From UBA1425 sp045537495 (lineage in GTDB: Bacteria > Bacillota > Clostridia > Oscillospirales > Acutalibacteraceae): a DNA stretch of 64,000 nucleotides. Positions 52,880 to 61,477 of this stretch are shown piece by piece; the stretch's first letter is position 1, and each line of letters opens with the position of its first letter. The position numbers and the translations under genes were made by a program. The stretch lies in assembly GCA_045537495.1 (NCBI GenBank), contig JAZSPN010000133.1, forward strand, positions 1-64,000, written 5' to 3'. The notes under the pieces were generated by a model, which had not been told where the DNA came from, made no database searches, and saw only the letters and a list, made by a program, of their open reading frames with translations.

Positions 52880-53710
52880 TTATTGAAGAGCGCTGATGAG
52901 TTTCGGTAAAGCGGGCTCAAATGCGGCGCCGTACCAATGATTATCGAGCTTCGCGGTTTCTTTGATACATTCGACGGTGTAGTCGGCGGCGATTTTTGCG
53001 GCTTCAAAGGCACTCTTTCCGCGTACGAATGCACCGGTAAAGGAGGAAGCGTAAATATCTCCCGTGCCGTGACAGCTGTTTTTGAGAAAATCGTGTTCAT
53101 AGTACGAATAGTTTCCGTTTTCGAAAACGACGACGCCGGTTTTGTTTTCGGCGTATGAAACACCCGTAAGAATTATGTTGGAGCATCCGAGAGATGAGAG
53201 CTTCGAGATAAGTGAGTCGATATACGCTCTGTCGTACTGTGTCCTGAATTCGGAATCGGTGAGGAAAGCGGCTTCCGTAATGTTGGGGACAACATAGTCT
53301 GCCTTGGCGCAAAGACCTTTCATTGCCTCGACGAATTCGGAATCGAAGCCGGGATAAAGCTTGCCGTTGTCAGCCATGGCGGGATCGACGATTTTTGTGC
53401 TGTTTTCGGTTGCACATTCATCGAAAATATCACTGACGTATGCAATCTGACGGGTGCTTCCGAGATAACCCGTATAAACGGCATCGAAAGAGATGTTTTC
53501 TTTTTTCCAGTGATTCTTGATATCGGGCATATCGTCGGTAAGATCACGGAAGGTGTAACCGGTGAAGCCTGCTGTATGGGTTGAAAGAACAGCGGAGGGA
53601 AGAACGCAGGTTTCGATACCGCAGGCGGAAATGATGGGGAGAGCTACGGTAAGAGAACACTGACCGACACACGAAATGTCCTGAATGGTGAGAATTTTTT
53701 TGTAAGACAA
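52880..53710 (-). CDS. pdxY: Pyridoxal/pyridoxamine kinase
   Basis: A 276-residue ribokinase-family enzyme that phosphorylates vitamin B6 forms to pyridoxal phosphate. Family marks are ILTIQDISCVGQCSLT at the start, LPSAVLSTHT, and the anion-hole motif NSCHGTGDIYASSF near residue 220. The ribosome site AAGGAG indicates a TTG start at 53708-53710; a GTG nine bases upstream would lie inside the ribosome site. A good promoter precedes it. Confidence 0.9.
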   Translation of the reverse strand: MSYKKILTIQDISCVGQCSLTVALPIISACGIETCVLPSAVLSTHTAGFTGYTFRDLTDDMPDIKNHWKKENISFDAVYTGYLGSTRQIAYVSDIFDECATENSTKIVDPAMADNGKLYPGFDSEFVEAMKGLCAKADYVVPNITEAAFLTDSEFRTQYDRAYIDSLISKLSSLGCSNIILTGVSYAENKTGVVVFENGNYSYYEHDFLKNSCHGTGDIYASSFTGAFVRGKSAFEAAKIAADYTVECIKETAKLDNHWYGAAFEPALPKLISALQ

Positions 53711-53748
53711 AACAATCACTCCTTAAAACCGTTTAAAAATTTAAGAAC

Positions 53749-53777
53749 ATGATACTCCTTTAAATGAGCACTGTCAA
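53749..53777 (-). promoter_or_regulatory. Promoter of the pyridoxal kinase gene
   Basis: On the - strand a perfect TTGACA (plus 53772-53777), a 17-base spacer and TATCAT (plus 53749-53754). Confidence 0.7.
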
Positions 53778-53883
53778 GAAATTCCTAAAAATAAAATAAA
53801 ATCGTTCATATTATCGGTGAAGTAAGTTTATTCTTTGTTCATTCTTTTTTAATAATCATGCTTTAAAATAACAATTGTTCCGA

Positions 53884-53964
53884 ATGAGAAAGGAGCCGCA
53901 CCGAGTATCATACGGAACTCCTCGAAAGAGGTTACCCCTCCTCAAAGCAACCCTCATAAAGGAA
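53884..53964 (+). ncRNA. Candidate structured RNA upstream of a terminator
   Basis: About 80 bases with nested pairing and no credible gene. An outer ATGAG (about 53885) can pair with CTCAT (about 53953). Inside, GGAG and CCG pair with CGG and CTCC, a CCTC-GAAA-GAGG hairpin with a GNRA loop follows, and GAGG can instead pair with a later CCCTC. A strong terminator follows directly. The next gene's promoter lies downstream of that terminator, so this is a separate short transcript. I do not recognise a known class. Confidence 0.4.
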
Positions 53965-53990
53965 GGACCGTTCTCGCGAACGGTTCTTTT
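53965..53990 (+). terminator. Intrinsic terminator of the candidate RNA
   Basis: GGACCGTTC (53965-53973) pairs with GAACGGTTC (53978-53986) around TCGC, followed by TTTTCTTTT. Confidence 0.85.
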
Positions 53991-54033
53991 CTTTTATGTG
54001 GGATGATTTTGTTTAAAATTACTAAAATAATCC

Positions 54034-54062
54034 TTGAAATCACCGTGTTGTTATGATATAAT
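54034..54062 (+). promoter_or_regulatory. Promoter of the GPH transporter gene
   Basis: TTGAAA (54034-54039), a 17-base spacer and a perfect TATAAT (54057-54062), 40 bases before the start. Confidence 0.75.
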
Positions 54063-54101
54063 CGGTTTACTATGGAATAGATTTATATCGGAGGTGGATT
54101 C

Positions 54102-55673
54102 GTGGCGGATCAGAAGAAAAGCAACGCACCTGCCGTGACAGGCAATGAAGGCCTTCAGGAGGGGTACGTTCATCAGAACCGTCGTTATGTCGGAACGAAG
54201 GAGACCGTGGCATATGTTGTCTACGACATGTCCCAGAGTTTCAACATCGGCAAGTTCGACGAAAGATTTATCACGAGTATTTTGCAGATCAGCTTTAATC
54301 TGCAGACATTGACAAAGACAATCAACGGTGTCTGGGATATCGTAAACGATATCTTTACGGGCGCTGTCGTTGATAAGACGCGTACACGTTGGGGTAAGTT
54401 CAAGCCGTATCTCATGGTCTTGGCAATTCCCGGTACGATTCTTTCGCTTATTTATTGGATTCTTCCCCTGATTTTCCAGGGAAAGGGACCCGATCACATG
54501 GGTAAATTTGCAGCTTATCTGTTACTTGCGCTTATCCGTGAGGGTGTAGGTACTTTCCAGGGTATCGCGCAGCTTGGTATTCAGGCGACGATAACGCCGC
54601 ACCCCGTTGACCGAACGCGACTGATTACCGTGGCGAACTTCGTTTCGGGATTCGTCGGCGAAAAGCTTCCCGAGCAGATTATGACGATTCTTCTCGACCT
54701 TATCGGCAACGGTGTTCTGAAAATTGACTATACCGGACTTTTCGTCAGTATGGGTGCAGTAACGGTGTGTATCGCCGGTATCGGTGCATTCTGGTTCTTC
54801 TCCATCTGCAAGGAACGTGTCATGCAGTCGATTGAAGAGCCGAGTATCATTCAGGGTATCAAGTCCATTGTCAACAACAAACCGCTTCTGCTTATCACGC
54901 TTTCGGAAATGCTCAACGGCTTCTCCATCGGCGGCAGCAAGACGGACTACCTCATCGACGTTCTCAATTTCGGTTCACTTGCATTTATTACGGGTATCCC
55001 CGGCTCCATCGTTCATCCGTTCAGCTATGCCATGGTTCCGTGGTTCCGCAGACATTTCTCGAGCCGAGTCCTTTATATCATTGCAACATACATAGGAAAC
55101 CTTCTGAATATCCCCGTATTCTTCTTCGGTTCTATCGGAGGAAAGAAGAACGGTATGTACAAACGTGTCGTTCCGATGGGAATTGCACTTACACTTTGGG
55201 AAACCGTATTTATGGTGTTCTACGGAGTACGTACTGTTATTCCTTCGGAAATGTTCAACGAATGTATGGACTACTGCGAATGGAAGAACGGTTACCGTTC
55301 GGAAGCTATGACTTCTGTTGCAAAAGGTCTTGCAAAGAAGCTTACGTCAATTGTAAGTGGTGTTATCTCCACTCAGCTTAAAAAGCTTATCGGTTACGAT
55401 CTTACCGCATACACAAGAGGTACTGCTCAGTCCGATAACACAAAGTTCGGCTTGTTCGCAATGTTTACGATCATTCCGTTTGTAACGTCTTCTCTCGGTA
55501 TTATTCCGATTCTCTTCTATGATCTCAACGGTAAAAAACGTGACAAGATGTATGAAGAGCTTCTTGCAAGACGTGCTGCCGTTACAAATGCTGTTGCATC
55601 GGGTGATGCAGACGCAATGGAACTTGCTACGAAGGCACAGAAGGTTACGGGAAGCGAAGACAATCTTAAGTAA
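54102..55673 (+). CDS. GPH/MelB-type sugar transporter (MFS)
   Basis: A 523-residue membrane protein with about 12 segments of the glycoside-pentoside-hexuronide:cation symporter family. The typical N-terminal segment NGVWDIVNDIFTGAVVDKTRTRWGKFKPYL, split here for length, gives NDIFTGAVVDKTRTRWGKF near residues 85-105. The protein is longer than MelB because of an N-terminal extension and extra loops. The start is a GTG at 54102 after GGAGGTGG. It has its own promoter and terminator. The sugar is unknown. Confidence 0.85.
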   Translation: MADQKKSNAPAVTGNEGLQEGYVHQNRRYVGTKETVAYVVYDMSQSFNIGKFDERFITSILQISFNLQTLTKTINGVWDIVNDIFTGAVVDKTRTRWGKFKPYLMVLAIPGTILSLIYWILPLIFQGKGPDHMGKFAAYLLLALIREGVGTFQGIAQLGIQATITPHPVDRTRLITVANFVSGFVGEKLPEQIMTILLDLIGNGVLKIDYTGLFVSMGAVTVCIAGIGAFWFFSICKERVMQSIEEPSIIQGIKSIVNNKPLLLITLSEMLNGFSIGGSKTDYLIDVLNFGSLAFITGIPGSIVHPFSYAMVPWFRRHFSSRVLYIIATYIGNLLNIPVFFFGSIGGKKNGMYKRVVPMGIALTLWETVFMVFYGVRTVIPSEMFNECMDYCEWKNGYRSEAMTSVAKGLAKKLTSIVSGVISTQLKKLIGYDLTAYTRGTAQSDNTKFGLFAMFTIIPFVTSSLGIIPILFYDLNGKKRDKMYEELLARRAAVTNAVASGDADAMELATKAQKVTGSEDNLK

Positions 55674-55684
55674 TTTGTTTTTAT

Positions 55685-55719
55685 CGGGGCTGTTTCTTGG
55701 TACAGCCCCGATTTTTTTT
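55685..55719 (+). terminator. Intrinsic terminator of the GPH transporter gene
   Basis: CGGGGCTGT (55685-55693) pairs perfectly with ACAGCCCCG (55702-55710), followed by T8. Confidence 0.93.
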
Positions 55720-55733
55720 AGAGGGATAAAGTA

Positions 55734-57161
55734 ATGCTTTTTTCAGGAAATATTTTTCTTATAGTTTTTTTGCCGATCGTATTATTCTGCTACTTCGTTT
55801 TATTCAGAAAATCGAGAAAACTGCAGAATGTCTTTCTTCTCATTGCATCACTGGTTTTTTATGCGTGGGGAGAGCCTAAATTTGTCTTTATCATGATGAG
55901 CTCCATTGTTGTCAACTGGTTGATGGGCTATCTTGTGGACAAATACCGTGACAAAAAAAGTGCCGTCAGGGCGATAATGACAACCGATGTTATTTTTAAC
56001 CTCGGGCTTTTATTTGTTTTCAAGTACCTGATGTTCACGGTGGAAAATATCAATTCCGTTTTCGGAACGGAGCTTCGTATTCCGGAAATAGCACTGCCTA
56101 TCGGAATTTCATTCTTTACCTTCCAGGCGATGTCGTACGTTATCGACGTTTACCGCAAGGACGGCGAGGTGCAGAAGAATCTTCTCAATGTCGGACTGTA
56201 TATTTCGCTCTTTCCTCAGCTTATTGCAGGCCCCATTGTACGCTATCAGACGGTTGCAGACGAAATAATGAATCGCCGTGAAACTCTCGAAGATTTTACC
56301 GAAGGTGTAAGAAGATTTATTATCGGTTTTCTGAAAAAAGTTTTACTTGCCAACACAATGGCGATAATTGCCGACGGTATTTTTGACAGTACAGAGCCCG
56401 TCAGTACCGCTTCGGCATGGCTTGGTCTGATTGCTTACACATTCCAGATATATTACGATTTTTCGGGATATTCCGATATGGGAATCGGACTCGGCAGAAT
56501 GTTCGGTTTCCACTTCCTCGAAAACTTCAATTATCCCTACATATCTCTTTCCGTTTCGGATTTCTGGAGAAGATGGCACATTTCTCTCGGAACATGGTTC
56601 CGGGATTACGTCTATTTCCCGCTCGGCGGAAGCAGAGTTTCGAAAAAGAGCAGACTTATATTCAATCTGTTTGCAGTCTGGTTTCTTACGGGCGTATGGC
56701 ACGGTGCCAACTGGACTTTTATTATCTGGGGACTCATGTATTTTGTTCTGCTTGTTACAGAAAAGCTTTCGGGTATGGAAAAGAAGCTTTCATCGAAGAA
56801 GTTTATTCCGATAAGATACATCTACACGATGTTCTTTGTCTGCATCGGCTGGATGATTTTCAGAGCCTCCGACATCACGGCGGCAGGTGAATATTTTAAA
56901 GCACTTTTCGGCATCGGTGTAACGGCGCTTGACGATACCTTCCGTTATTATATCGGAAACTACGCCGTTCTGATTTTTGCATCGGCACTGTTCTCCGTAC
57001 CGACGGCACCGTATCTTCGAAAGAAGGTTTCGGCACTTTCAAGGGTGCCGAGGACTGTTTGCGGTGTACTCTACGTTGTTGCGGTGGCCGTAATGTTTGT
57101 TTCGGCATTTTCATTCATTGTAAAAGGCTCATACAATCCGTTCATTTACTTCAATTTCTGA
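55734..57161 (+). CDS. MBOAT family O-acyltransferase (AlgI/DltB-like)
   Basis: A 475-residue integral membrane protein with about ten segments. MBOAT marks are PIGISFFTFQAMSYVIDVYR near residue 122, FPQLIAGPIVRY, and the catalytic histidine region FLTGVWHGANWTF near residue 320. Such proteins pass acyl groups across the membrane to modify extracellular glycans. The next gene, 13 bases away, encodes the DHHW-type partner, as in alginate acetylation (AlgI with AlgJ/AlgX). GAGGG precedes the ATG. Confidence 0.93.
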   Translation: MLFSGNIFLIVFLPIVLFCYFVLFRKSRKLQNVFLLIASLVFYAWGEPKFVFIMMSSIVVNWLMGYLVDKYRDKKSAVRAIMTTDVIFNLGLLFVFKYLMFTVENINSVFGTELRIPEIALPIGISFFTFQAMSYVIDVYRKDGEVQKNLLNVGLYISLFPQLIAGPIVRYQTVADEIMNRRETLEDFTEGVRRFIIGFLKKVLLANTMAIIADGIFDSTEPVSTASAWLGLIAYTFQIYYDFSGYSDMGIGLGRMFGFHFLENFNYPYISLSVSDFWRRWHISLGTWFRDYVYFPLGGSRVSKKSRLIFNLFAVWFLTGVWHGANWTFIIWGLMYFVLLVTEKLSGMEKKLSSKKFIPIRYIYTMFFVCIGWMIFRASDITAAGEYFKALFGIGVTALDDTFRYYIGNYAVLIFASALFSVPTAPYLRKKVSALSRVPRTVCGVLYVVAVAVMFVSAFSFIVKGSYNPFIYFNF

Positions 57162-57173
57162 GAGGTGGTCGGA

Positions 57174-58349
57174 ATGAAAAAGGCTGTTACTGCATTTTTT
57201 CTCATTTTTATTTCAGCACTTTTTATAGGCACGTCATTGACACTTGCACGTCAGTTCGCCTTCTATGTCAGAGAAGAGGGCTTCGAAAGAGGTTTGCGTC
57301 ATTTAGAGGAAACCTTCAAGGATGTTGAGGAGAGTTACCTCGAAAATCTTACGGGACGAAAAATTTTTATCGGCATTAACGGTTTGTTTAATAAAGCAAC
57401 CGATTCCGAGGCGGTTCCGTCGATTGAAAAAGAAAATTCCGTTTACCTTCTTGAAAACGGTTATGCGGCATTTATCGTAAACGATTTTGAGGAGTTTAAT
57501 GCCGACCAGAAAAACAGTATCGAAATGACCGTGAAGGCATCACAAGAAACAGATGCCGACCTTTTGTTCCTCGTGATTCCGCCGAAGGTCTGTAAGCCCG
57601 AGGATTTTGAGCTTGAAGGAGTCAGAAATCACGAATACGATATCATTGATTATCGCAAGGATTATTTTGAAAGCCGCGGATTCGATGTTCTCGATCTCCA
57701 CGAAGAGCTTCACACTCAGGGACTCGATCATTACAGCCTGTTTTTCAGAACAGACCACCACTGGAACGCTGATGCAGGTCTTTGGGCAGGCAAAGAAATC
57801 ACGGGTTGGCTGAGCGAAAAAGGCTTCGGCGTTGACAGCTCAACTTTTTCAAAAGACAATTATGACGAGATAATGATTGAGGATCTGTTTCTCGGCAGTC
57901 AGGGGAAGCAGGTCGGACCGTACTATGCGGGTACGGATGATTTCAAATATTTTGTACCGAAGTTCAAGACGGACTATCTTGTAACCGTTCCCGGAGAAGA
58001 GAACGAGATACGCAAGGGCGGATTTATCGGCACGCTGTTTTATGAAAAAAGACTTGTAAAAAATTATTTTGACGGTTTTACTTATTCTTCATTCTTGGAC
58101 GGAGATTTTGCTCTGACAAAAATCGAAAACAGCCTGAACGAAAACGGTCCGAAAATCCTCATGATAAAAGATTCTTTTACCAATGTGCTGTCGGTATATT
58201 TTGCCGGGGAATGTTCCGAGCTTCACCTTATTGATCCGAGGCATTACGGAGAATCGATATCGGAATATATACGAGAAAACGATTTCGATGCCGTCATTGT
58301 TTCTCTGTCGGCAAGAATGCAGAATGAAATTTTTGAATGGGAGAATTGA
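57174..58349 (+). CDS. DHHW-motif SGNH-like O-acyltransferase partner (AlgJ/AlgX-like)
   Basis: A 391-residue protein with an N-terminal membrane anchor or signal and an extracellular SGNH-type domain. The DHHW motif is TDHHWNADAGLWAG near residue 205, and a later KDSFTNVLS is the probable nucleophile block (serine near residue 335). With the preceding MBOAT protein it should acetylate a cell-surface polysaccharide. The ATG at 57174 follows GAGAGGTGG; a GTG three codons earlier lies inside the ribosome site. Confidence 0.88.
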   Translation: MKKAVTAFFLIFISALFIGTSLTLARQFAFYVREEGFERGLRHLEETFKDVEESYLENLTGRKIFIGINGLFNKATDSEAVPSIEKENSVYLLENGYAAFIVNDFEEFNADQKNSIEMTVKASQETDADLLFLVIPPKVCKPEDFELEGVRNHEYDIIDYRKDYFESRGFDVLDLHEELHTQGLDHYSLFFRTDHHWNADAGLWAGKEITGWLSEKGFGVDSSTFSKDNYDEIMIEDLFLGSQGKQVGPYYAGTDDFKYFVPKFKTDYLVTVPGEENEIRKGGFIGTLFYEKRLVKNYFDGFTYSSFLDGDFALTKIENSLNENGPKILMIKDSFTNVLSVYFAGECSELHLIDPRHYGESISEYIRENDFDAVIVSLSARMQNEIFEWEN

Positions 58350-58359
58350 GGAGTTAACG

Positions 58360-58941
58360 ATGTACACGAGTTGGGAAGAATTGAAAAAAGAGTGTTCCTT
58401 GTGCGATAAATGTCCGTTGGCTGAAACGAGAACAAATCTTGTTTTCGGAGTGGGAGTTTCCGATGCGGAAATTCTGTTTGTCGGTGAAGGTCCCGGTGAG
58501 CAGGAGGACCTGAGAGGAGAGCCGTTTGTCGGCAGAGCGGGACAGCTTCTTGATAAATATCTTGAGGCAATAGGTCTTTCGAGGGAGAAAAATATTTACA
58601 TTGCAAACATGGTGAAATGCCGTCCGCCTCAGAACCGTGATCCGAAGCCCGAAGAGCAGGATGTCTGCATAAACTGGCTTCGTGAACAGGTGAGGCTTCT
58701 CAGACCGAAAATCATCGTTTGTCTCGGAAGAATATCGGCGCAGCGACTCATTTCACAAAGCTACAAGGTGACGCAGGAGCACGGACAGTTTTTTGAGAAA
58801 AACGGAGTTCTTATGATGGGAACATTCCATCCGGCAGCACTTTTACGCGATCCGAGAAGAAAGCCCGATGCGCTGGAGGATTTCCTGAAGCTTCGTGACA
58901 AGATCAACGAGGTTTGCGAGCATACAAAACTTCCGCTGTAA
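58360..58941 (+). CDS. Uracil-DNA glycosylase, family 4 (iron-sulfur)
   Basis: A 193-residue base-excision repair enzyme. Iron-sulfur cysteines appear in CSLCDKCPL (about 13-19), and CRPPQNR and a later cysteine near 100 complete the set. The uracil-site motif is FVGEGPGEQEDLRGEPFVGRAG, of which GEGPGEQED is diagnostic, and HPAALLRDP carries the second motif. Length and layout are those of thermophile-type UDG found widely in Clostridia. GAGGAG precedes the ATG, 10 bases after the DHHW gene. Confidence 0.93.
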   Translation: MYTSWEELKKECSLCDKCPLAETRTNLVFGVGVSDAEILFVGEGPGEQEDLRGEPFVGRAGQLLDKYLEAIGLSREKNIYIANMVKCRPPQNRDPKPEEQDVCINWLREQVRLLRPKIIVCLGRISAQRLISQSYKVTQEHGQFFEKNGVLMMGTFHPAALLRDPRRKPDALEDFLKLRDKINEVCEHTKLPL

Positions 58942-59017
58942 ATTTATCGTTTATTCTCTTTTTGTAAACAAGAAGTTAACATTTTGATTTTATAATCAAA
59001 AAGGGTATTTCTGATAA

Positions 59018-59046
59018 TTGAAAAGATACTCTTTATATGCTACAAT
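59018..59046 (+). promoter_or_regulatory. Promoter of the repeat lipoprotein gene
   Basis: TTGAAA (59018-59023), a 17-base spacer and TACAAT (59041-59046), 31 bases before the start. An AT-only palindrome (TTTTGATT/AATCAAAA) lies at about 58982-59001. Confidence 0.65.
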
Positions 59047-59077
59047 AAATCCGAGTTAATTTGAAAAGGAGATAACC

Positions 59078-61237
59078 ATGAAAATCAAGATTCAAAAAGC
59101 AGTATGTCTTGTTTTGACGCTGTCGTTGCTGGCGGTGTTTGCATCGTGCGGAAAAAACGGTGCGGAGCCGGCAGACAGCCTTACCGTAAACGAGTCTTAC
59201 ACTCAGGCGACAGAGCCGAGAATGGAGGACGGAGAAATTGATACGATAATTCAGAAGGTACTCGGTGATACAAAGTGGGAGGGCGACTATTCCGTACTGA
59301 CCGAGGAACAGAGAATTATCATTCAGACGGAGTTGAGAAGGAAGGGCTATGAAGCCATCGTTACGGAAAACGGCATTACCTTCTTTGAATATACGCCGAC
59401 GGCAGACGAGGAAGAGATTTCCGAGGTTGTCGAAAAGGTACTCGGCGAAAAGGAATGGGACGGCGATTACGACAGTCTGAGCGATACGGAAAAAGAGGCG
59501 GTCAAGGATGTTCTCGTTGACAGAGGATATGACGTTGAAGTCGGACAGGATGATTTTGTATTCAAAAACGAAGCCGACAGAAAAGAAGAAACGACTTCAC
59601 CTTATTACAATAAGCTTCCGACAAAGGAGCAGATATATGCGGCCGTTTACGATGTGATCGGACAGGATGCGTGGAGAAACTGGGACGAGGACGTAATGAG
59701 TCTTTCGAAGGCGAACCGTGATGCGGTGGTTAACGCACTTAACGATTACGGCTTCCACATAGCGATAAACGAAAAAGGCGAATTTTACATTGTTCACGAT
59801 CCGTCGAGAAAGACGACGGTTGCAAAAGCGGATACAAGCGTAACTGCAAATTCGACGACTGAAACTACAACTGCAACGACAACGCAGAGCGGAAATTCGA
59901 AGGAAACCACGACAAAGAATAATACGGGAACAACGGCAACAAGAGAGCTGAATGCACCCGAAGTCGCAAGAAGAAATCTTTCCACCTTTGGCGGAACATC
60001 GGGAGATTTGTTCGTTGACGTCGCGCCGGCAAAAGACGGCGGTTTCGTGGCGGCGGCACGTTATCAGTCGCTGACGGGAGATTTCTCGGATACGGATCCG
60101 TCGTGGCGACAGATAAAATCGGCCGTCGTAAAATATGATAAAAACGGCGATGTCGAATGGAAATCGCTTATCGGCGGTAACGGTACGGCAATCGGCGTAT
60201 GGTTTGATGCCGTAACAGTTCTCAAGGACGGAAGCGTTGTTGCTGTAGGACAGACGGATGCAAAGAATCTCGGCGAGAAGTTTTCGGGAGTCATTGACGG
60301 AGTTGTCGTAAAATATTCGAAAAACGGAACACGCGAATGGGTAAAGCTTTGCGGCGGCTCAAAGGGCGAAATGTTCTATTCGGTAGCACCCACACCCGAC
60401 GGAGGATTCGTTGTCGGAGGTAAATCCGAATCATCGGATAATTATTTCGGTGAGCTTCGCGAAGGTACAATTTCAGCAGTACTTATCAAGATGAATGCCG
60501 ACGGCGAAAAAGAGTGGATGAAGAGCGTTGACGGAAGCAAGCACAGCTCTTTCGATGAAATCGCGGTAACCGACGAAGGCTACATTTACGCGGTATGTAA
60601 TACGAGAGCTTCCGACCTCGACTATGCGGAGTATGCAGGTTACGGCAAGGGCGATGCAATAGTTTTCAAATATTCTCCCGAAGGCGGAACGGTAACTCAC
60701 AAAACGATTTACGGATCGGGACTTGATGAAATCGGAGCAATTACTCTCGGCAAGGACGGCGGTGTTGTTGTGACGGGCTATTTTGGCGCAAATACACACA
60801 CGGGAACTGTTTTTGACGGTAAACACAATTTCGGCGAATCGGATGTATTCGTTATAAAGCTTGATGCAAGACTTCAGGTTGAATGGGTTAATACATTCGG
60901 CGGACTCGGAATTGAGCAGACAAACGGAATCGTCAGCATCGACGGCGGTTATGCGATATCGGGATTTTCGACCTCGACGAACAACGACTTCTCTTTCCTC
61001 GGCGGCGGAAGCAGTGACGTTTTCGTAATCACGTTGAGCGAAAACGGAACAAGCTGTGAAAAGTACTCCGTAAAGGGACCGAATTCCGAGCAGTGCTTCG
61101 GTATGGCGACGACGAACGGCAAAAAGTTTGCAGTAGTCGGATCAACCCAGTCACCGACGGGCTCTTTTGCCGGACTTACTCCGACGCCCGCGAAGGATAA
61201 GTATCTTGCATTTTTTGCATTGTATGAAGTAAACTAA
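59078..61237 (+). CDS. Large lipoprotein with three N-terminal repeats and a beta-propeller-like half
   Basis: A 719-residue exported lipoprotein (lipobox FASC, C24). Residues 53-105, 113-163 and 186-239 are three copies of one roughly 52-residue unit with the pattern of a helix (VxxVLGxxxW), GDY-type turn, a second helix ending in GY, and a beta strand. A threonine-rich linker follows (about 246-292). The rest (about 300-719) has repeated blades with KDGGFV, TPDGGFVVGG and SIDGGYAISGF, as in SBBP-type beta-propellers. No enzyme motif; probably binds a ligand or surface partner outside the cell. Confidence 0.8.
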   Translation: MKIKIQKAVCLVLTLSLLAVFASCGKNGAEPADSLTVNESYTQATEPRMEDGEIDTIIQKVLGDTKWEGDYSVLTEEQRIIIQTELRRKGYEAIVTENGITFFEYTPTADEEEISEVVEKVLGEKEWDGDYDSLSDTEKEAVKDVLVDRGYDVEVGQDDFVFKNEADRKEETTSPYYNKLPTKEQIYAAVYDVIGQDAWRNWDEDVMSLSKANRDAVVNALNDYGFHIAINEKGEFYIVHDPSRKTTVAKADTSVTANSTTETTTATTTQSGNSKETTTKNNTGTTATRELNAPEVARRNLSTFGGTSGDLFVDVAPAKDGGFVAAARYQSLTGDFSDTDPSWRQIKSAVVKYDKNGDVEWKSLIGGNGTAIGVWFDAVTVLKDGSVVAVGQTDAKNLGEKFSGVIDGVVVKYSKNGTREWVKLCGGSKGEMFYSVAPTPDGGFVVGGKSESSDNYFGELREGTISAVLIKMNADGEKEWMKSVDGSKHSSFDEIAVTDEGYIYAVCNTRASDLDYAEYAGYGKGDAIVFKYSPEGGTVTHKTIYGSGLDEIGAITLGKDGGVVVTGYFGANTHTGTVFDGKHNFGESDVFVIKLDARLQVEWVNTFGGLGIEQTNGIVSIDGGYAISGFSTSTNNDFSFLGGGSSDVFVITLSENGTSCEKYSVKGPNSEQCFGMATTNGKKFAVVGSTQSPTGSFAGLTPTPAKDKYLAFFALYEVN

Positions 61238-61246
61238 TAAAGGAAT

Positions 61247-61282
61247 GCCTCGGACGGCTTATCCGTCCGAGGCAGTTTTTTT
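61247..61282 (+). terminator. Intrinsic terminator of the repeat lipoprotein gene
   Basis: GCCTCGGACGG (61247-61257) pairs perfectly with CCGTCCGAGGC (61263-61273), followed by T7. Confidence 0.94.
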
Positions 61283-61302
61283 GAAAAAATATCAAAAATG
61301 TA

Positions 61303-61331
61303 TTGACTTTATCCGGCAAATAATATATAAT
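61303..61331 (+). promoter_or_regulatory. Promoter of tRNA-Lys
   Basis: TTGACT (61303-61308), a 17-base spacer and a perfect TATAAT (61326-61331), 16 bases before the tRNA. Confidence 0.85.
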
Positions 61332-61347
61332 ACCTTAGCACGTAAGC

Positions 61348-61423
61348 GATCCATTAGCTCAGTTGGCAGAGCACTTGACTTTTAATCAAGGTGTCCGGAG
61401 TTCGAATCTCCGATGGATCACCA
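61348..61423 (+). tRNA. tRNA-Lys (anticodon UUU)
   Basis: A complete 76-base cloverleaf with CCA encoded. The acceptor stem GATCCAT pairs with ATGGATC, the D loop contains AGTTGGCAGA, the anticodon stem CTTGA/TCAAG frames CTTTTAA (anticodon TTT), and the T arm has GGAGTTCGAATCTCC. Confidence 0.98.
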
Positions 61424-61426
61424 GAC

Positions 61427-61452
61427 AGACCGCAGTTTTGCGGTCTTTCTTT
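61427..61452 (+). terminator. Terminator-like hairpin after tRNA-Lys
   Basis: AGACCGCA (61427-61434) pairs with TGCGGTCT (61439-61446) around TTTT, followed by TTCTTTTTT. Confidence 0.8.
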
Positions 61453-61477
61453 TTTAAAAAGAAAGGAAGTCGGATTT

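Noticed and set aside
53885..54007. A 40-codon frame starting ATGAGAAAGGAG on the + strand
   Set aside because: No ribosome site, and it reads straight through the strong terminator hairpin at 53965-53990.
59855..59960. Threonine-rich codon run as a DNA repeat
   Set aside because: It is the low-complexity linker of the lipoprotein, not a separate repeat element.
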